A stretch of DNA of 64,000 nucleotides from an uncultured Williamsia sp. (lineage in GTDB: Bacteria; Actinomycetota; Actinomycetes; Mycobacteriales; Mycobacteriaceae). The position numbers and the translations under genes were made by a program. Shown here piece after piece: positions 27,348 through 35,324 of the stretch. The notes beneath the pieces were generated by a model. The model did not search any database, had not been told where the DNA came from, and saw nothing but the letters and a program-made list of their open reading frames with translations. Location: positions 62,001 to 126,000 of the forward strand of contig NZ_CANLWM010000008.1 of the NCBI RefSeq assembly GCF_947494875.1, read 5' to 3'. The stretch's first letter is position 1. Each line of letters begins with the position of its first letter.

Positions 27348-28846
27348 GCCCCGCGGCTCGACACCACGGTCCGCACGGTGCGCCAGAGGATCGCGAGATC
27401 CTGTGCGATGGACCAGTTCTCGACGTAGCTGAGATCGAGCCGGACCGACTCCTCCCAGTTCAGGTCGGAGCGGCCGGACACCTGCCACAGCCCGGTGATA
27501 CCAGGACGCACCAGCATGCGGCGGGCGATGGGGCCGGTGTAGCGCTGGACCTCCGACGGCAGCGGCGGCCGCGGCCCGACGAGGCTCATCGACCCGCCGA
27601 GCACGTTGAACAGCTGCGGTAGCTCGTCGAGGCTGTAGCGGCGCAGGAACTTCCCGACGCGGGTGACGCGGGGATCGTCGCGCAGCTTGAACAGCAGTCC
27701 GGCGCCCTCGTTCTTCGCCTGCAGGTCAGCCAGTCTCGCGTCGGCGTCGACACACATCGACCGGAACTTCCACATGGAGAACGGCTCGTTGTTCAGCCCG
27801 ATCCGCTGGGCGCGGTAGAACACCGGCCCGGGCGAGTCGAGTTTGACCGCGATCGCGCACGCGATGAGGACGGGCGCGGCGACCAGCAGCGCGCCGAGCG
27901 CGCCGCACCGGTCGACAGTGGCCTTCATGATGCGGTTGGCGCCCTGGTAGGTCGGCTTCTCGACGTGCAGCAGGGGTAGGCCGGCGACAGGCCGCACCAG
28001 CATGCGCGGACCGGCGACGTCGATCACACCGGGGTCGACCACCATGTCGACGTGCAGACCCTCGAGCTGCCAGGACAATTCGCGCATCGCCGAGTGGCCG
28101 AGGACCTCGGCCGAGGTGACCGCGACCGTCGTCGCCCGTGATGCGACCACGGCGTCGCCGGCATCGGCGAACTCCCCGAGGACCGGCACACGATGGTTGC
28201 CGATGGTGATCTCGGTGCGCATCCCGGGACTGGGGAGGCACACACCGACGACCTCGAAGCCCAACTCGGGGTTGCGATTCAGGTGGGCGATCAGCTGACG
28301 CGCGGACCGCTCGCCGCCGATGACGAGTACGTGGTCGAGGCAGGCGCGGCGACGCCGGGCAGCCTTGAGGTTGACGCGCCAGAGGAAGTGCGACAGCAGC
28401 AGTCCGAACGTGCCCAGTGGCAGAGCCAGCGCGATGAAACCTCGCGCGATGTTCAGCTTGAAGAGCAAGTCGACGATAGCCAGGAGACCGAACAGAGTGA
28501 CGCTGGCACTGACCACGCGGCTGAACTCGGTGGGCCCTGCCCCGATGATGCGCAGATCCGCCACCCGCATGATGTTCAGAAGCACGAACCACAAGCCGGC
28601 GATCGCCGCCGCGACGAAGACCGCCGGGATCTCAAGGCGCGCGACGGGGATCATCAACTCCGTGCCGAACCGCGCGAGCTCTGCAGCTACGACCGCCACC
28701 ACGACGACGACGGCGTCGGTGAAGAGGAGTCTGCGGCGGTAGAGATCCGCCCAGGTGGACAACCGCTCCCGGGTCCGCGGGCGAACCACCCGGCGTGGGG
28801 AGAGACGACCGACCGACCTGGTCCGCGATTCCGTTTCCGCGGTCAT
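27341..28846 (-). CDS. Exopolysaccharide initiating sugar-phosphate transferase (polyprenyl glycosylphosphotransferase)
   Basis: A 501-residue WbaP/CpsE-type enzyme. Four N-terminal membrane segments (about residues 40-140) and a Rossmann-like CoA-binding-type domain (DHVLVIGGERSARQLI) precede a fifth membrane helix. The catalytic C-terminal domain has SPGPVFYRAQRIG, FSMWKFRSM, the KFLRRYSLDELPQLFNVL signature, SLVGPRPPLP and RPGITGLWQVSGRS. It transfers a sugar phosphate onto undecaprenyl phosphate to start repeat-unit synthesis. The ATG at 28846 has a G-rich ribosome site. It probably primes the polymer built by the 39-64 kb locus. Confidence 0.93.
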   Translation of the reverse strand: MTAETESRTRSVGRLSPRRVVRPRTRERLSTWADLYRRRLLFTDAVVVVVAVVAAELARFGTELMIPVARLEIPAVFVAAAIAGLWFVLLNIMRVADLRIIGAGPTEFSRVVSASVTLFGLLAIVDLLFKLNIARGFIALALPLGTFGLLLSHFLWRVNLKAARRRRACLDHVLVIGGERSARQLIAHLNRNPELGFEVVGVCLPSPGMRTEITIGNHRVPVLGEFADAGDAVVASRATTVAVTSAEVLGHSAMRELSWQLEGLHVDMVVDPGVIDVAGPRMLVRPVAGLPLLHVEKPTYQGANRIMKATVDRCGALGALLVAAPVLIACAIAVKLDSPGPVFYRAQRIGLNNEPFSMWKFRSMCVDADARLADLQAKNEGAGLLFKLRDDPRVTRVGKFLRRYSLDELPQLFNVLGGSMSLVGPRPPLPSEVQRYTGPIARRMLVRPGITGLWQVSGRSDLNWEESVRLDLSYVENWSIAQDLAILWRTVRTVVSSRGAY

Positions 28847-28872
28847 GTGTTCCCCCCCGCCCGGCACCGCGG

Positions 28873-28931
28873 GCGTTACCAATAACGCGAACTCTAGCGA
28901 AAATTAATGCCGCTAAAGTCGTTAATGCCGC
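28873..28931 (-). promoter_or_regulatory. AT-rich promoter region of the initiating sugar transferase with repeats
   Basis: Upstream of the sugar transferase lie an inverted repeat GCGTTA-CCAA-TAACGC (28873-28888), a TAGAGT -10-like hexamer on the minus strand (28891-28896), and a direct repeat of TTAATGCCGC (28904-28913 and 28922-28931). The stretch is much less GC-rich than its surroundings. Regulatory function is inferred. Confidence 0.45.
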
Positions 28932-29111
28932 GCTGCGTTGCGCTTCGCTCAGTTCACGGCTTCCTGCCCGAAGCCTGACAGGATGACGGTAACGGCTGAC
29001 AACCATCGCTGCAACAGGTGTGCGGGAAGCCATCCGTTGGGGGGACAGCGAGTCTCGGGCGGACGTCGTCCGCTGGACTGCAAGATGTACGGAGGATGAA
29101 GAAAACCGCTG

Positions 29112-29753
29112 CTAGGGCTGCCCGGGCTTGAGTGCGACGAACAGCCCGTCGGCCTCGGCGCACAGCCGGTCACCGTCATGCATTGTCGCCGTGACGAAGA
29201 TTTTACGTCCGTCGATACGGTCGATTCCGGTACGAACGGTGAGATCGCGATAAAGCGGCGTGATCGATCGGTAATTCACCGTCAAATATGCGGTTCGTGT
29301 CACTTTTCCCGACGAGAGTGCGCCGGTCATTCCGAGGAGATCGTCGAATGCGAGACCGATGTATCCGCCGTGCGCGGCGTTGTTGCCGCCGAGGTGGAAG
29401 CGGGTGAACCGCACGATCGCCTCGACGCCGTTCTCGTCGGCCTTGACGACCTCGTAGGGCGGGAGGGTCAGGTTGCCGCGCGCCGGCAGGTCGATCCGTG
29501 TGCCCGACGGCGCGTTCCACTCGTCGATCGCCACGGCACCCAGTTCGTCGTTCAACTCCGCGAGGGTGGCGATGACACGGTCGACGAGTTCCTCGCCCGG
29601 TTCGGCCGCGCGCACCCGGTCCATGAACAGGCGGACGGAATCGATGAACTCGCCGTACCGCGGGCCACCGCGGTCGGTGTTGATGGCCATGTCGCTGCGG
29701 AAGCCGCCCTCATGGGACTCGTCGGGGGTGGTCGTCGCACCGCTGTCACTCAT
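29112..29753 (-). CDS. PaaI-type hot-dog thioesterase
   Basis: A 213-residue protein. The C-terminal 130 residues form a hot-dog fold with HLGGNNAAHGGYIGLAFDDLLGM, YLTVNYRSITPLYRDLTVRTGI and a final beta-strand pair. The Asp in FDDLLG is the likely catalytic acid. The first 70 residues are helical and of unknown role. It is divergent from menB by 60 nt; a role as DHNA-CoA thioesterase in menaquinone synthesis is conceivable but only inferred from position. A TAGCGT hexamer (minus strand, 29760-29765) ends 6 nt before the ATG. Confidence 0.78.
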   Translation of the reverse strand: MSDSGATTTPDESHEGGFRSDMAINTDRGGPRYGEFIDSVRLFMDRVRAAEPGEELVDRVIATLAELNDELGAVAIDEWNAPSGTRIDLPARGNLTLPPYEVVKADENGVEAIVRFTRFHLGGNNAAHGGYIGLAFDDLLGMTGALSSGKVTRTAYLTVNYRSITPLYRDLTVRTGIDRIDGRKIFVTATMHDGDRLCAEADGLFVALKPGQP

Positions 29754-29813
29754 CGCCTCACGCTATCGGTAGCGCGTCAGGGGCCCGATAGGCGCGTCAT
29801 TAGGCTCGGCAGG

Positions 29814-30749
29814 ATGAGCGACGCCACCGAGTCCCCGTTCGTGCCCGAGCAGTGGGCGACCGTCGAGGGGTTCGACGACCTCACCGACCTCACCTATCAC
29901 CGACACACCGGCGACGGTCGCGAGAACGGGATCGTGCGGATCGCGTTCGACCGTCCGGAGGTGCGCAACGCCTTCCGCCCGCACACCGTCGACGAGTTGT
30001 ACCGCACCCTCGACCACGCCCGCCGGACACCGGATGTCGGGACGGTGCTGCTCACCGGGAACGGACCGAGTCCGCGCGACGGCGGCTGGGCGTTCTGCAG
30101 CGGTGGTGACCAGCGGATCCGCGGGCGGTCGGGGTATCAGTACGCCGGCGGCGAGACTGCGGACTCCGTCGACTCCGCACGCGTGGCCGCCGAGGGCGGG
30201 CGGTTGCACATCCTCGAGGTCCAGCGGCTCATCCGGACCATGCCGAAGGTCGTCATCGCGGTGGTCGGAGGCTGGGCCGCCGGCGGTGGGCACTCGCTGC
30301 ACGTCGTCTGCGACCTGACCATCGCCTCGCGCCAGCACGCGCGGTTCAAGCAGACCGACGCCGACGTGGGCTCGTTCGACGCCGGCTACGGCAGCGCCTA
30401 CCTCGCCAAGCAGGTCGGCCAGAAGTTCGCCCGCGAGATCTTCTTCCTCGGCCGCAGCTACGACGCCGAGACCATGCAGCGGATGGGCGCGGTCAACGAG
30501 GTCGCCGACCACGCCGACCTGGAGAACACCGCCGTCGAGTGGGCGCGGGCCATCAACGGCAAATCCCCCACCGCCCAGCGCATGCTGAAGTTCGCCTTCA
30601 ACCTCACCGACGACGGGCTGATGGGCCAGCAGGTCTTCGCCGGCGAGGCCACCCGCCTGGCCTACATGACCGACGAGGCCGTCGAAGGCCGCGACGCTTT
30701 CCTCGAGAAGCGCGACCCAGACTGGACCGCGTTCCCGTACTACTACTGA
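29814..30749 (+). CDS. menB: 1,4-dihydroxy-2-naphthoyl-CoA synthase MenB
   Basis: A 311-residue crotonase-fold enzyme. It has FDRPEVRNAFRPHTVDEL, WAFCSGGDQRIRG, AVVGGWAAGGGHSLHVVCDL, and the MenB-specific DADVGSFDAGYGSAYLAKQVGQK; it ends DPDWTAFPYYY. It closes the naphthoate ring in menaquinone synthesis. The ATG at 29814 follows TAGGCT (29801-29806) by 7 nt with no Shine-Dalgarno, so the mRNA is likely leaderless. It adds to the menaquinone genes between 16 and 24 kb. Confidence 0.96.
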   Translation: MSDATESPFVPEQWATVEGFDDLTDLTYHRHTGDGRENGIVRIAFDRPEVRNAFRPHTVDELYRTLDHARRTPDVGTVLLTGNGPSPRDGGWAFCSGGDQRIRGRSGYQYAGGETADSVDSARVAAEGGRLHILEVQRLIRTMPKVVIAVVGGWAAGGGHSLHVVCDLTIASRQHARFKQTDADVGSFDAGYGSAYLAKQVGQKFAREIFFLGRSYDAETMQRMGAVNEVADHADLENTAVEWARAINGKSPTAQRMLKFAFNLTDDGLMGQQVFAGEATRLAYMTDEAVEGRDAFLEKRDPDWTAFPYYY

Positions 30750-30782
30750 CGGTGCGTCGCCGGACCGCGCACGAAACCGACG

Positions 30783-31046
30783 TCAGAGGTCTCGAAGGTC
30801 GGCGAGGCCGTCCTGCAACGCGCGAGCGAGGAGCTGGCAGGTAGAGGTGGCCGGTCGGCCCACAGAGGCGTACTTCGCCCGGATACGCGACACGTGCGTG
30901 GCCACCGTCGCTTCTGAGACCGAGAGACGACGCGCGGCGTCACACCTCGATGGCGCGATCGCCCATACCCGCAGCACCTCGATTTCGCGGCCACTCAGTC
31001 GCGCATCCGCGTAGCGCTGCGAAGTGGTGTCGTGAACTCCTGTCAC
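30783..31046 (-). CDS. LuxR-type HTH regulator, DNA-binding domain only
   Basis: An 87-residue protein that is almost entirely a LuxR/GerE helix-turn-helix (LSGREIEVLRVWA, RRLSVSEATVATHVSRIRAKY). It has no receiver or ligand-binding domain. The GTG start at 31046 is the only reasonable one. It lies divergently upstream of two DUF218 genes and the RiPP cluster, so it may control them; this is inference. It is convergent with menB. Confidence 0.75.
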   Translation of the reverse strand: MTGVHDTTSQRYADARLSGREIEVLRVWAIAPSRCDAARRLSVSEATVATHVSRIRAKYASVGRPATSTCQLLARALQDGLADLRDL

Positions 31047-31173
31047 TGTGCTGACCCCCGGTGAACCTCGTGCGTCGCCCCTCTCGGCACCAACATTGAA
31101 CCCTGATCCGCAGAAGTGCGCCGAACGTACGCCGAGGCACGGCCGATTGCCGCCGAGTGCCTAGTCTCATGTC

Positions 31174-31716
31174 GTGGCGCGCACCATCGGACGGGCTCTG
31201 GCGGGCGGCCTCGTGATGCTGATGCTGGCTGTTCTCGGCGGTCTGCCGCTGTACGTCTTCCCCGCAGCTGCACAAAGCCCACGATCCGTCGACGTCATCA
31301 TGGTCCTCGGCGGCCGGCAGGACGGGCGGGAGCAGTTCGCGATCCGACTCGCCGAACAGGGATTCGCCAGGACGGTCCTCGTCTCTGACCCGTACACGCG
31401 TCCCGATCCCTATATGGAGGCGGTCTGCGATGTTCCGCATCGAGTCCGCGTCATCTGTTTCGACCCACAGCCGCGCACGACGCGAGGGGAGGCTCGCTTC
31501 CTTCGCGACGAGGCTAAGATGAATGGCTGGAACTCGGCGATGGTGGTCACATTCAGCCCGCACATCGCTCGGAGCGACTACATCGTGAGCCGTTGCTTCA
31601 CAGGCGATCTCGTCATGGTCGATTATCGGGAGAGGCTCTCGATCACCTACTGGGCGTGGATGTACCTCTACCAGACAGCAGGTTTCGTGCGGGCCTTCTT
31701 GCAGGTCGGTTGCTGA
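31174..31716 (+). CDS. YdcF/SanA-like DUF218 protein, copy 1
   Basis: A 180-residue protein with an N-terminal membrane anchor (about residues 7-30) and an extracytoplasmic DUF218 domain: VDVIMVLGGRQDGREQFAIRLAEQG, ICFDPQPRTTRGEARFLRDEA, and the ending YQTAGFVRAFLQVGC. DUF218 proteins (SanA, ElyC, YdcF) are linked to envelope or polysaccharide metabolism, but their chemistry is unclear. The next gene is a close paralogue. TAGTCT (31162-31167) ends 6 nt before the GTG, so the transcript may be leaderless. Confidence 0.8.
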   Translation: MARTIGRALAGGLVMLMLAVLGGLPLYVFPAAAQSPRSVDVIMVLGGRQDGREQFAIRLAEQGFARTVLVSDPYTRPDPYMEAVCDVPHRVRVICFDPQPRTTRGEARFLRDEAKMNGWNSAMVVTFSPHIARSDYIVSRCFTGDLVMVDYRERLSITYWAWMYLYQTAGFVRAFLQVGC

Positions 31717-31763
31717 GCCATCACGACCGGCGTGTCCCCACGCTGGGTGGTTGGGTTGAGCCC

Positions 31764-32303
31764 ATGCGCGTGTTGCGACGGACCGTTCTCGTCTCAGTTG
31801 TGGTCGTCGTCTTCCTCGCCCTCGCCGGCCTTCCTCTGTACGTGTACCCCGCCACGGCGGGAAAGCCCCACAAGGCCGACGCAATAGTTGTTCTCGGAGG
31901 CCTTCAGGACGGACGCGAGTACTACGCATTGTCCCTCGCTCAGCAGGGCTTCGCGCCGACTGTCTTTGTGTCGAACCCCTACAACAGCCCGACCGCCTAC
32001 ATCCGATCGGTCTGCGACAAGCCACACGGCGTGGAGGTGATCTGTTTCGACCCCTCGCCACGAACCACGCGCGGCGAAGCGCGGTCTGTCCGTCAGGAGG
32101 CGGCACGTCGCGGCTGGAAGTCGATTCTCGTAGTGACGAACACCCCCCACGTGGTGCGCGCGGGCTACATCGTCGGCCGCTGTTTCTCAGGACAGGTCAC
32201 CATGCTCGACTTCCGGACGCACCTGTCCGTGCCATATAGGGCCTGGATGTACGCCTACCAGACCGCGGGCTTTGTGCGAGCGTGGCTGCAGGGAGGCTGC
32301 TGA
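31764..32303 (+). CDS. YdcF/SanA-like DUF218 protein, copy 2
   Basis: A 179-residue paralogue of the preceding protein with the same layout: N-terminal membrane helix ending LPLYVYPATA, ADAIVVLGGLQDGRE, ALSLAQQGF, CFDPSPRTTRGEA and the identical-type end YQTAGFVRAWLQGGC. More than half of the aligned residues look identical, so this is a tandem duplication. It starts 47 nt after copy 1 and is probably co-transcribed. The conserved final Cys in both is notable. The role is unknown; it lies directly upstream of the RiPP cluster. Confidence 0.8.
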   Translation: MRVLRRTVLVSVVVVVFLALAGLPLYVYPATAGKPHKADAIVVLGGLQDGREYYALSLAQQGFAPTVFVSNPYNSPTAYIRSVCDKPHGVEVICFDPSPRTTRGEARSVRQEAARRGWKSILVVTNTPHVVRAGYIVGRCFSGQVTMLDFRTHLSVPYRAWMYAYQTAGFVRAWLQGGC

Positions 32304-32477
32304 GCGTCCGAGCCCGCGTCGTCCGACCGGACGATTTCACGGTGGACTGCACGTTCGGCTTGCGCGAGTGCGTGATGCACAGCACTCTTGATCCGTTGTG
32401 CGCTTCTTCGTCGCGAACGAAGCCGCAGGTGTGACGGGGACACCGGTCGGGGCGCGAGAGTGATCGAGGGGAATCAG

Positions 32478-32771
32478 GTGTCACGAACGGTGTCGGTCGA
32501 CGGTCTCGACATCACGTGGACGGAGTCGGACACGGGCTATGTGATCCTCGACCTGGCCGGGTCGCAGTACTACTCCATCAACGACTCGGCCGCGTCGATC
32601 TGGCCGCTCATCACGGAGGGCTCAGACGAGGAAGCACTCGCGACCTCGTTGGCCGACAAGTGGGAGATCCCAGTCGAGACCGCGCGCGCTGACGTGGCGG
32701 CATTGCTCAACCACCTCGCCGAGCGGGGACTGGTGCGGCTGGGTTCCGGCTCCGCCGCAGACGCGGGGTGA
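32478..32771 (+). CDS. RRE/PqqD-like protein of a lasso-type RiPP cluster (B1)
   Basis: A 97-residue PqqD-like RiPP recognition element. The pattern SRTVSVDGLDITWTESDTGYVILDLAGSQYYSINDSAASIW, then VETARADVAALLNHLAERGLV, is the winged-helix RRE seen in standalone lasso B1 proteins. It should bind the precursor leader and deliver it to the B2 protease encoded 0.9 kb downstream. I chose the GTG at 32478 because GAGGGG (32466-32471) precedes it at ideal spacing; a GTG at 32460 is the alternative. It is the first gene of the operon and lies 25 nt before the kinase gene. Confidence 0.87.
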   Translation: MSRTVSVDGLDITWTESDTGYVILDLAGSQYYSINDSAASIWPLITEGSDEEALATSLADKWEIPVETARADVAALLNHLAERGLVRLGSGSAADAG

Positions 32772-32796
32772 CGCCTCAGATGAGTGAGAACGAAAG

Positions 32797-33648
32797 ATGA
32801 CGTTCGGGGCATATGGACTCCGTTTGCCCGACGTCTGCGAGGACGACCTCGTCGCCGACGTCCCGGCTACCTGGCCGCAGTGGTCTGTCGTTCGCATTGA
32901 TGATCCCGAACGAGGCCAGGTGACCGCCCACGTCGATGAAGAGACCGCCCTGATTCCTCATCTTCCCCGAGGACATTCCGAGATCGACCGTCGGACGCGC
33001 TCGACGACCATCGTCAACGCGCAACGCGGCGACCATGCGATGGCGCATCCGCTGCTGGCGTCGACGGCGATCGTGACCGCCGACTGGTCGGGGCGCGTCG
33101 CCCTGCATGGCGGGGCGTTCGTCGCTCCGGACGGACGAGCGTGGGGCGTTCTCGGTGATCGCGGCGCCGGCAAGAGTTCGCTTGTCGGCTGGTGCGTCAA
33201 GAACGGCCTGCCCGTCATCACCGACGACATCGTCGTCACGGACGGCGCGCAGGTGTTGGCTGGGCCGCGCTGCCTCGATCTTCGAGCCGGCGCCGCAAAG
33301 CATTTCGGCCTGGGAATCGATATCGGCGTGGTGGGACGACGGCGCCGCTGGCGGGTACGGACCGACATGTGCGAGCCGGCGTATCCCCTGGGTGGATGGA
33401 TCGTCCCTCGTTGGAGTTCAGAGATATGGATCGACGACGCGGCTGTGGCTGATCGCGCCGCAGTCATAAGTCCACACAGGGCAATTTTCGTCCGACAGCA
33501 ACACCCCGTCGCGTGGATGGGCGTGCTCGCCAAGCGGCTGATTCACTTTGCCCGCCCACAATCGTGGGCGCGGATCGATGTGGCGATGGGCGAGTTGATG
33601 AGCGAGATCGCGACTTCCGTGACCGCGCAAGCGGGAGCGACGCATTGA
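32797..33648 (+). CDS. HprK-like kinase of a lasso-type RiPP cluster
   Basis: A 283-residue protein. The P-loop GDRGAGKSS is at about residues 120-128, inside GRAWGVLGDRGAGKSSLVGWC, followed by LPVITDDIVVTDG (Asp about 143-144), the pattern of HPr kinase/phosphorylase-like enzymes. It lacks the N-terminal domain of true HprK and has no HPr partner here. Homologues in some lasso clusters (e.g. paeninodin) phosphorylate the C-terminal serine of the precursor. Both precursors in this cluster end in Pro-Ser, which supports that role. The stop overlaps the B2 start (TTGA). Confidence 0.8.
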   Translation: MTFGAYGLRLPDVCEDDLVADVPATWPQWSVVRIDDPERGQVTAHVDEETALIPHLPRGHSEIDRRTRSTTIVNAQRGDHAMAHPLLASTAIVTADWSGRVALHGGAFVAPDGRAWGVLGDRGAGKSSLVGWCVKNGLPVITDDIVVTDGAQVLAGPRCLDLRAGAAKHFGLGIDIGVVGRRRRWRVRTDMCEPAYPLGGWIVPRWSSEIWIDDAAVADRAAVISPHRAIFVRQQHPVAWMGVLAKRLIHFARPQSWARIDVAMGELMSEIATSVTAQAGATH

Positions 33649-34037
33649 ATCCCGTTCGAGAGACGAAGGCACGTCGTTTCGGTCCCGCGAACATCGCTGC
33701 CGCCGTATGGACGGCGGTCACCTACCCGATCGTCCAGCGGCGACTCAAGCGTGATGGTGTTCGCACGCGATGCCCATCCGCCCCGCATCGACTGCCGTCG
33801 GCGGCGTCGCGCGGGATGGAAGCCGTCCTGCGCCGGACGCGGGCGACATGCCTGGAAAGCGCACTGATCCGACAGGAATGGTGGCGAGCCCACGACCGAC
33901 CAGTGGAGGTCGTGATCGGCGTCGACGCGTCCGACGGCTTCACCGCCCACGCATGGCTCAGTACCGACGACCCTAAGGTCACTGCTGTCTACCGAGAGAT
34001 CCACCGAGTCCCTTCGCGTTTGAAAGGCCCCGTGTGA
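33645..34037 (+). CDS. Lasso-peptide-type B2 leader peptidase (transglutaminase-like)
   Basis: A 130-residue standalone B2 protein. The catalytic Cys is in RATCLESALIRQEWW (about residue 69), and His (about 102) and Asp (about 109) are in TAHAWLSTDD, the conserved C-H-D arrangement of lasso leader proteases. IGVDASDGF precedes the His as usual. I chose the TTG at 33645 (TTGA overlap with the kinase stop, GGGAG upstream), which gives normal family length; the longer frame upstream is inside the kinase gene. It cleaves the leader after RRE-mediated recognition. The stop overlaps the cyclase GTG by 4 nt. Confidence 0.85.
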   Translation: MNPVRETKARRFGPANIAAAVWTAVTYPIVQRRLKRDGVRTRCPSAPHRLPSAASRGMEAVLRRTRATCLESALIRQEWWRAHDRPVEVVIGVDASDGFTAHAWLSTDDPKVTAVYREIHRVPSRLKGPV

Positions 34038-35206
34038 TCACGGTTCCTCCTTCGCCGCTGACCGATCTCGAACTCGCACTCGGATCAGTGATCGGCACAG
34101 ACCCCGGAACACCGGCGATCGCACTCGATGAGTTCGGTCCCGAGACGCCTCGCACCGCGGTCCGCGCCGTCATCCGTGGGGCATTGGAGCATGGGCCGTG
34201 CTTTGTTGCATTCTCAGGGGGCCGTGATTCATCGACGATTCTCGCGATAGCAGTGGACGTCGCGCGCGAGGCCGATCTCGCCTTGCCGATCCCGGTCTCA
34301 AAAATCATGCCGGACCTCCCAAGCGCCGACGAATCAGAATGGCAGGAACTTGTTCTCGATCACCTGGGGGTGACTGAGCGAATCATCATGGAGGTGCACG
34401 CTGGCGACGAAGAGATCTTCGGCCCGGACGGAATCGAAGCCTTGCAACGGATCGGAGTCACGTACCCAGCCGCGGCGAGTTCTGTAGTACGCCTCGCCAG
34501 AGAGACATCGGGCGGCACCCTTCTCACCGGCAGCGGCGGCGACGAGTTGGGCAACGCGGCGAACTCACAGTGGGCGGCGCGTGCGCTTTCGACGGGCACT
34601 GCACCATGGCGGACGAGATTGGCCGCCCGTCTGCCCGTGGCGGCGTCGGCTGCACGGAGGGTCCGAACACTAGCGAAGAAGCCGACTGATTACTTTTTCG
34701 TCTCGCCGTGGCTCACCCGGCGGGCTGATCTCGCTCTCCGCCGCGAGTTGGCGACTCTCGAAGGCGGCCAGTCGATCCGGTGGGATAGACGTATATCAGG
34801 ATTCGCTCGTAGCAAGCACCTGGTCCTGACGACCCGTTCTTTGTCGGCGCTAGCGGCACCCTACGGCGTCGATGTGCTTCATCCGCTGTGGGAGCGCCGG
34901 ACGTTGGCGGCGTTGGCAGCTTCGAGACCGTTTCAGGGTTATCCCACCCGGTCGTCGATTCTCGAAGAACTAGCTGATGGCCTGCTGCCGATTGAGGTCA
35001 CACGCCGGACGACCAAGGCGGACTTCACCGCAACACCATGGGGTCCGGAGGCGGAGAACTTCATCGCTCACTGGGATGGGTCCGGGGTAGATCTTCGTTT
35101 CGTCAATCCGACAATTCTTCATGCGCAATGGCGCCTGCCGCCGGTCGATCGCACCATTTCATCTATTGCCCTGCTGCAAAGTGCGTGGCTCAATTCGCAA
35201 CGATGA
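34034..35206 (+). CDS. Asparagine-synthetase-like lasso cyclase lacking the glutaminase domain
   Basis: A 390-residue protein with the ATP-pyrophosphatase core of asparagine synthetase B. The PP-loop SGGRDSS is at about residues 61-67 and GSGGDELGN at about 166-174. The N-terminal class II glutamine amidotransferase domain of about 200 residues found in typical lasso cyclases (about 600 aa) is absent, and no separate glutaminase gene is present. The enzyme would adenylate a side-chain carboxylate and form a macrolactam. The GTG start overlaps the B2 stop. The coding sequence becomes less GC-rich toward its end. Confidence 0.82.
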   Translation: MITVPPSPLTDLELALGSVIGTDPGTPAIALDEFGPETPRTAVRAVIRGALEHGPCFVAFSGGRDSSTILAIAVDVAREADLALPIPVSKIMPDLPSADESEWQELVLDHLGVTERIIMEVHAGDEEIFGPDGIEALQRIGVTYPAAASSVVRLARETSGGTLLTGSGGDELGNAANSQWAARALSTGTAPWRTRLAARLPVAASAARRVRTLAKKPTDYFFVSPWLTRRADLALRRELATLEGGQSIRWDRRISGFARSKHLVLTTRSLSALAAPYGVDVLHPLWERRTLAALAASRPFQGYPTRSSILEELADGLLPIEVTRRTTKADFTATPWGPEAENFIAHWDGSGVDLRFVNPTILHAQWRLPPVDRTISSIALLQSAWLNSQR

Positions 35207-35226
35207 CTAACAATGCCGCATCGTTG
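35198..35226 (+). promoter_or_regulatory. Hairpin at the end of the cyclase gene
   Basis: CAACGATG (35198-35205) and CATCGTTG (35219-35226) form an 8-bp stem with a 13-nt loop spanning the cyclase stop codon. It may attenuate read-through or stabilise the 3' end. No U-tract follows. Confidence 0.35.
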
Positions 35227-35241
35227 GAAATTCAGCCATTT

Positions 35242-35247
35242 TATAGT
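35242..35247 (+). promoter_or_regulatory. Candidate -10 element of a precursor-gene promoter
   Basis: TATAGT lies in an unusually AT-rich stretch (35225-35250), 78 nt upstream of the first precursor ATG. It is a good actinobacterial -10. No convincing -35 is seen at 17 nt. A separate promoter would let precursors be made in excess of the enzymes. Confidence 0.4.
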
Positions 35248-35324
35248 TCAGTCGGAGTACTGCGCTGAGGTTGATGAGCGGGTACGCTTCCAGCATTCCT
35301 ACAACAGACCCAGGAGACAAACAT

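Noticed and set aside
32478-34037. PQQ or radical-SAM (sactipeptide-type) system, suggested by the PqqD-like protein
   Set aside because: No radical SAM enzyme is present; the B2-type Cys-His protease, the asparagine-synthetase-like cyclase and the leader signature point to a lasso-type system.
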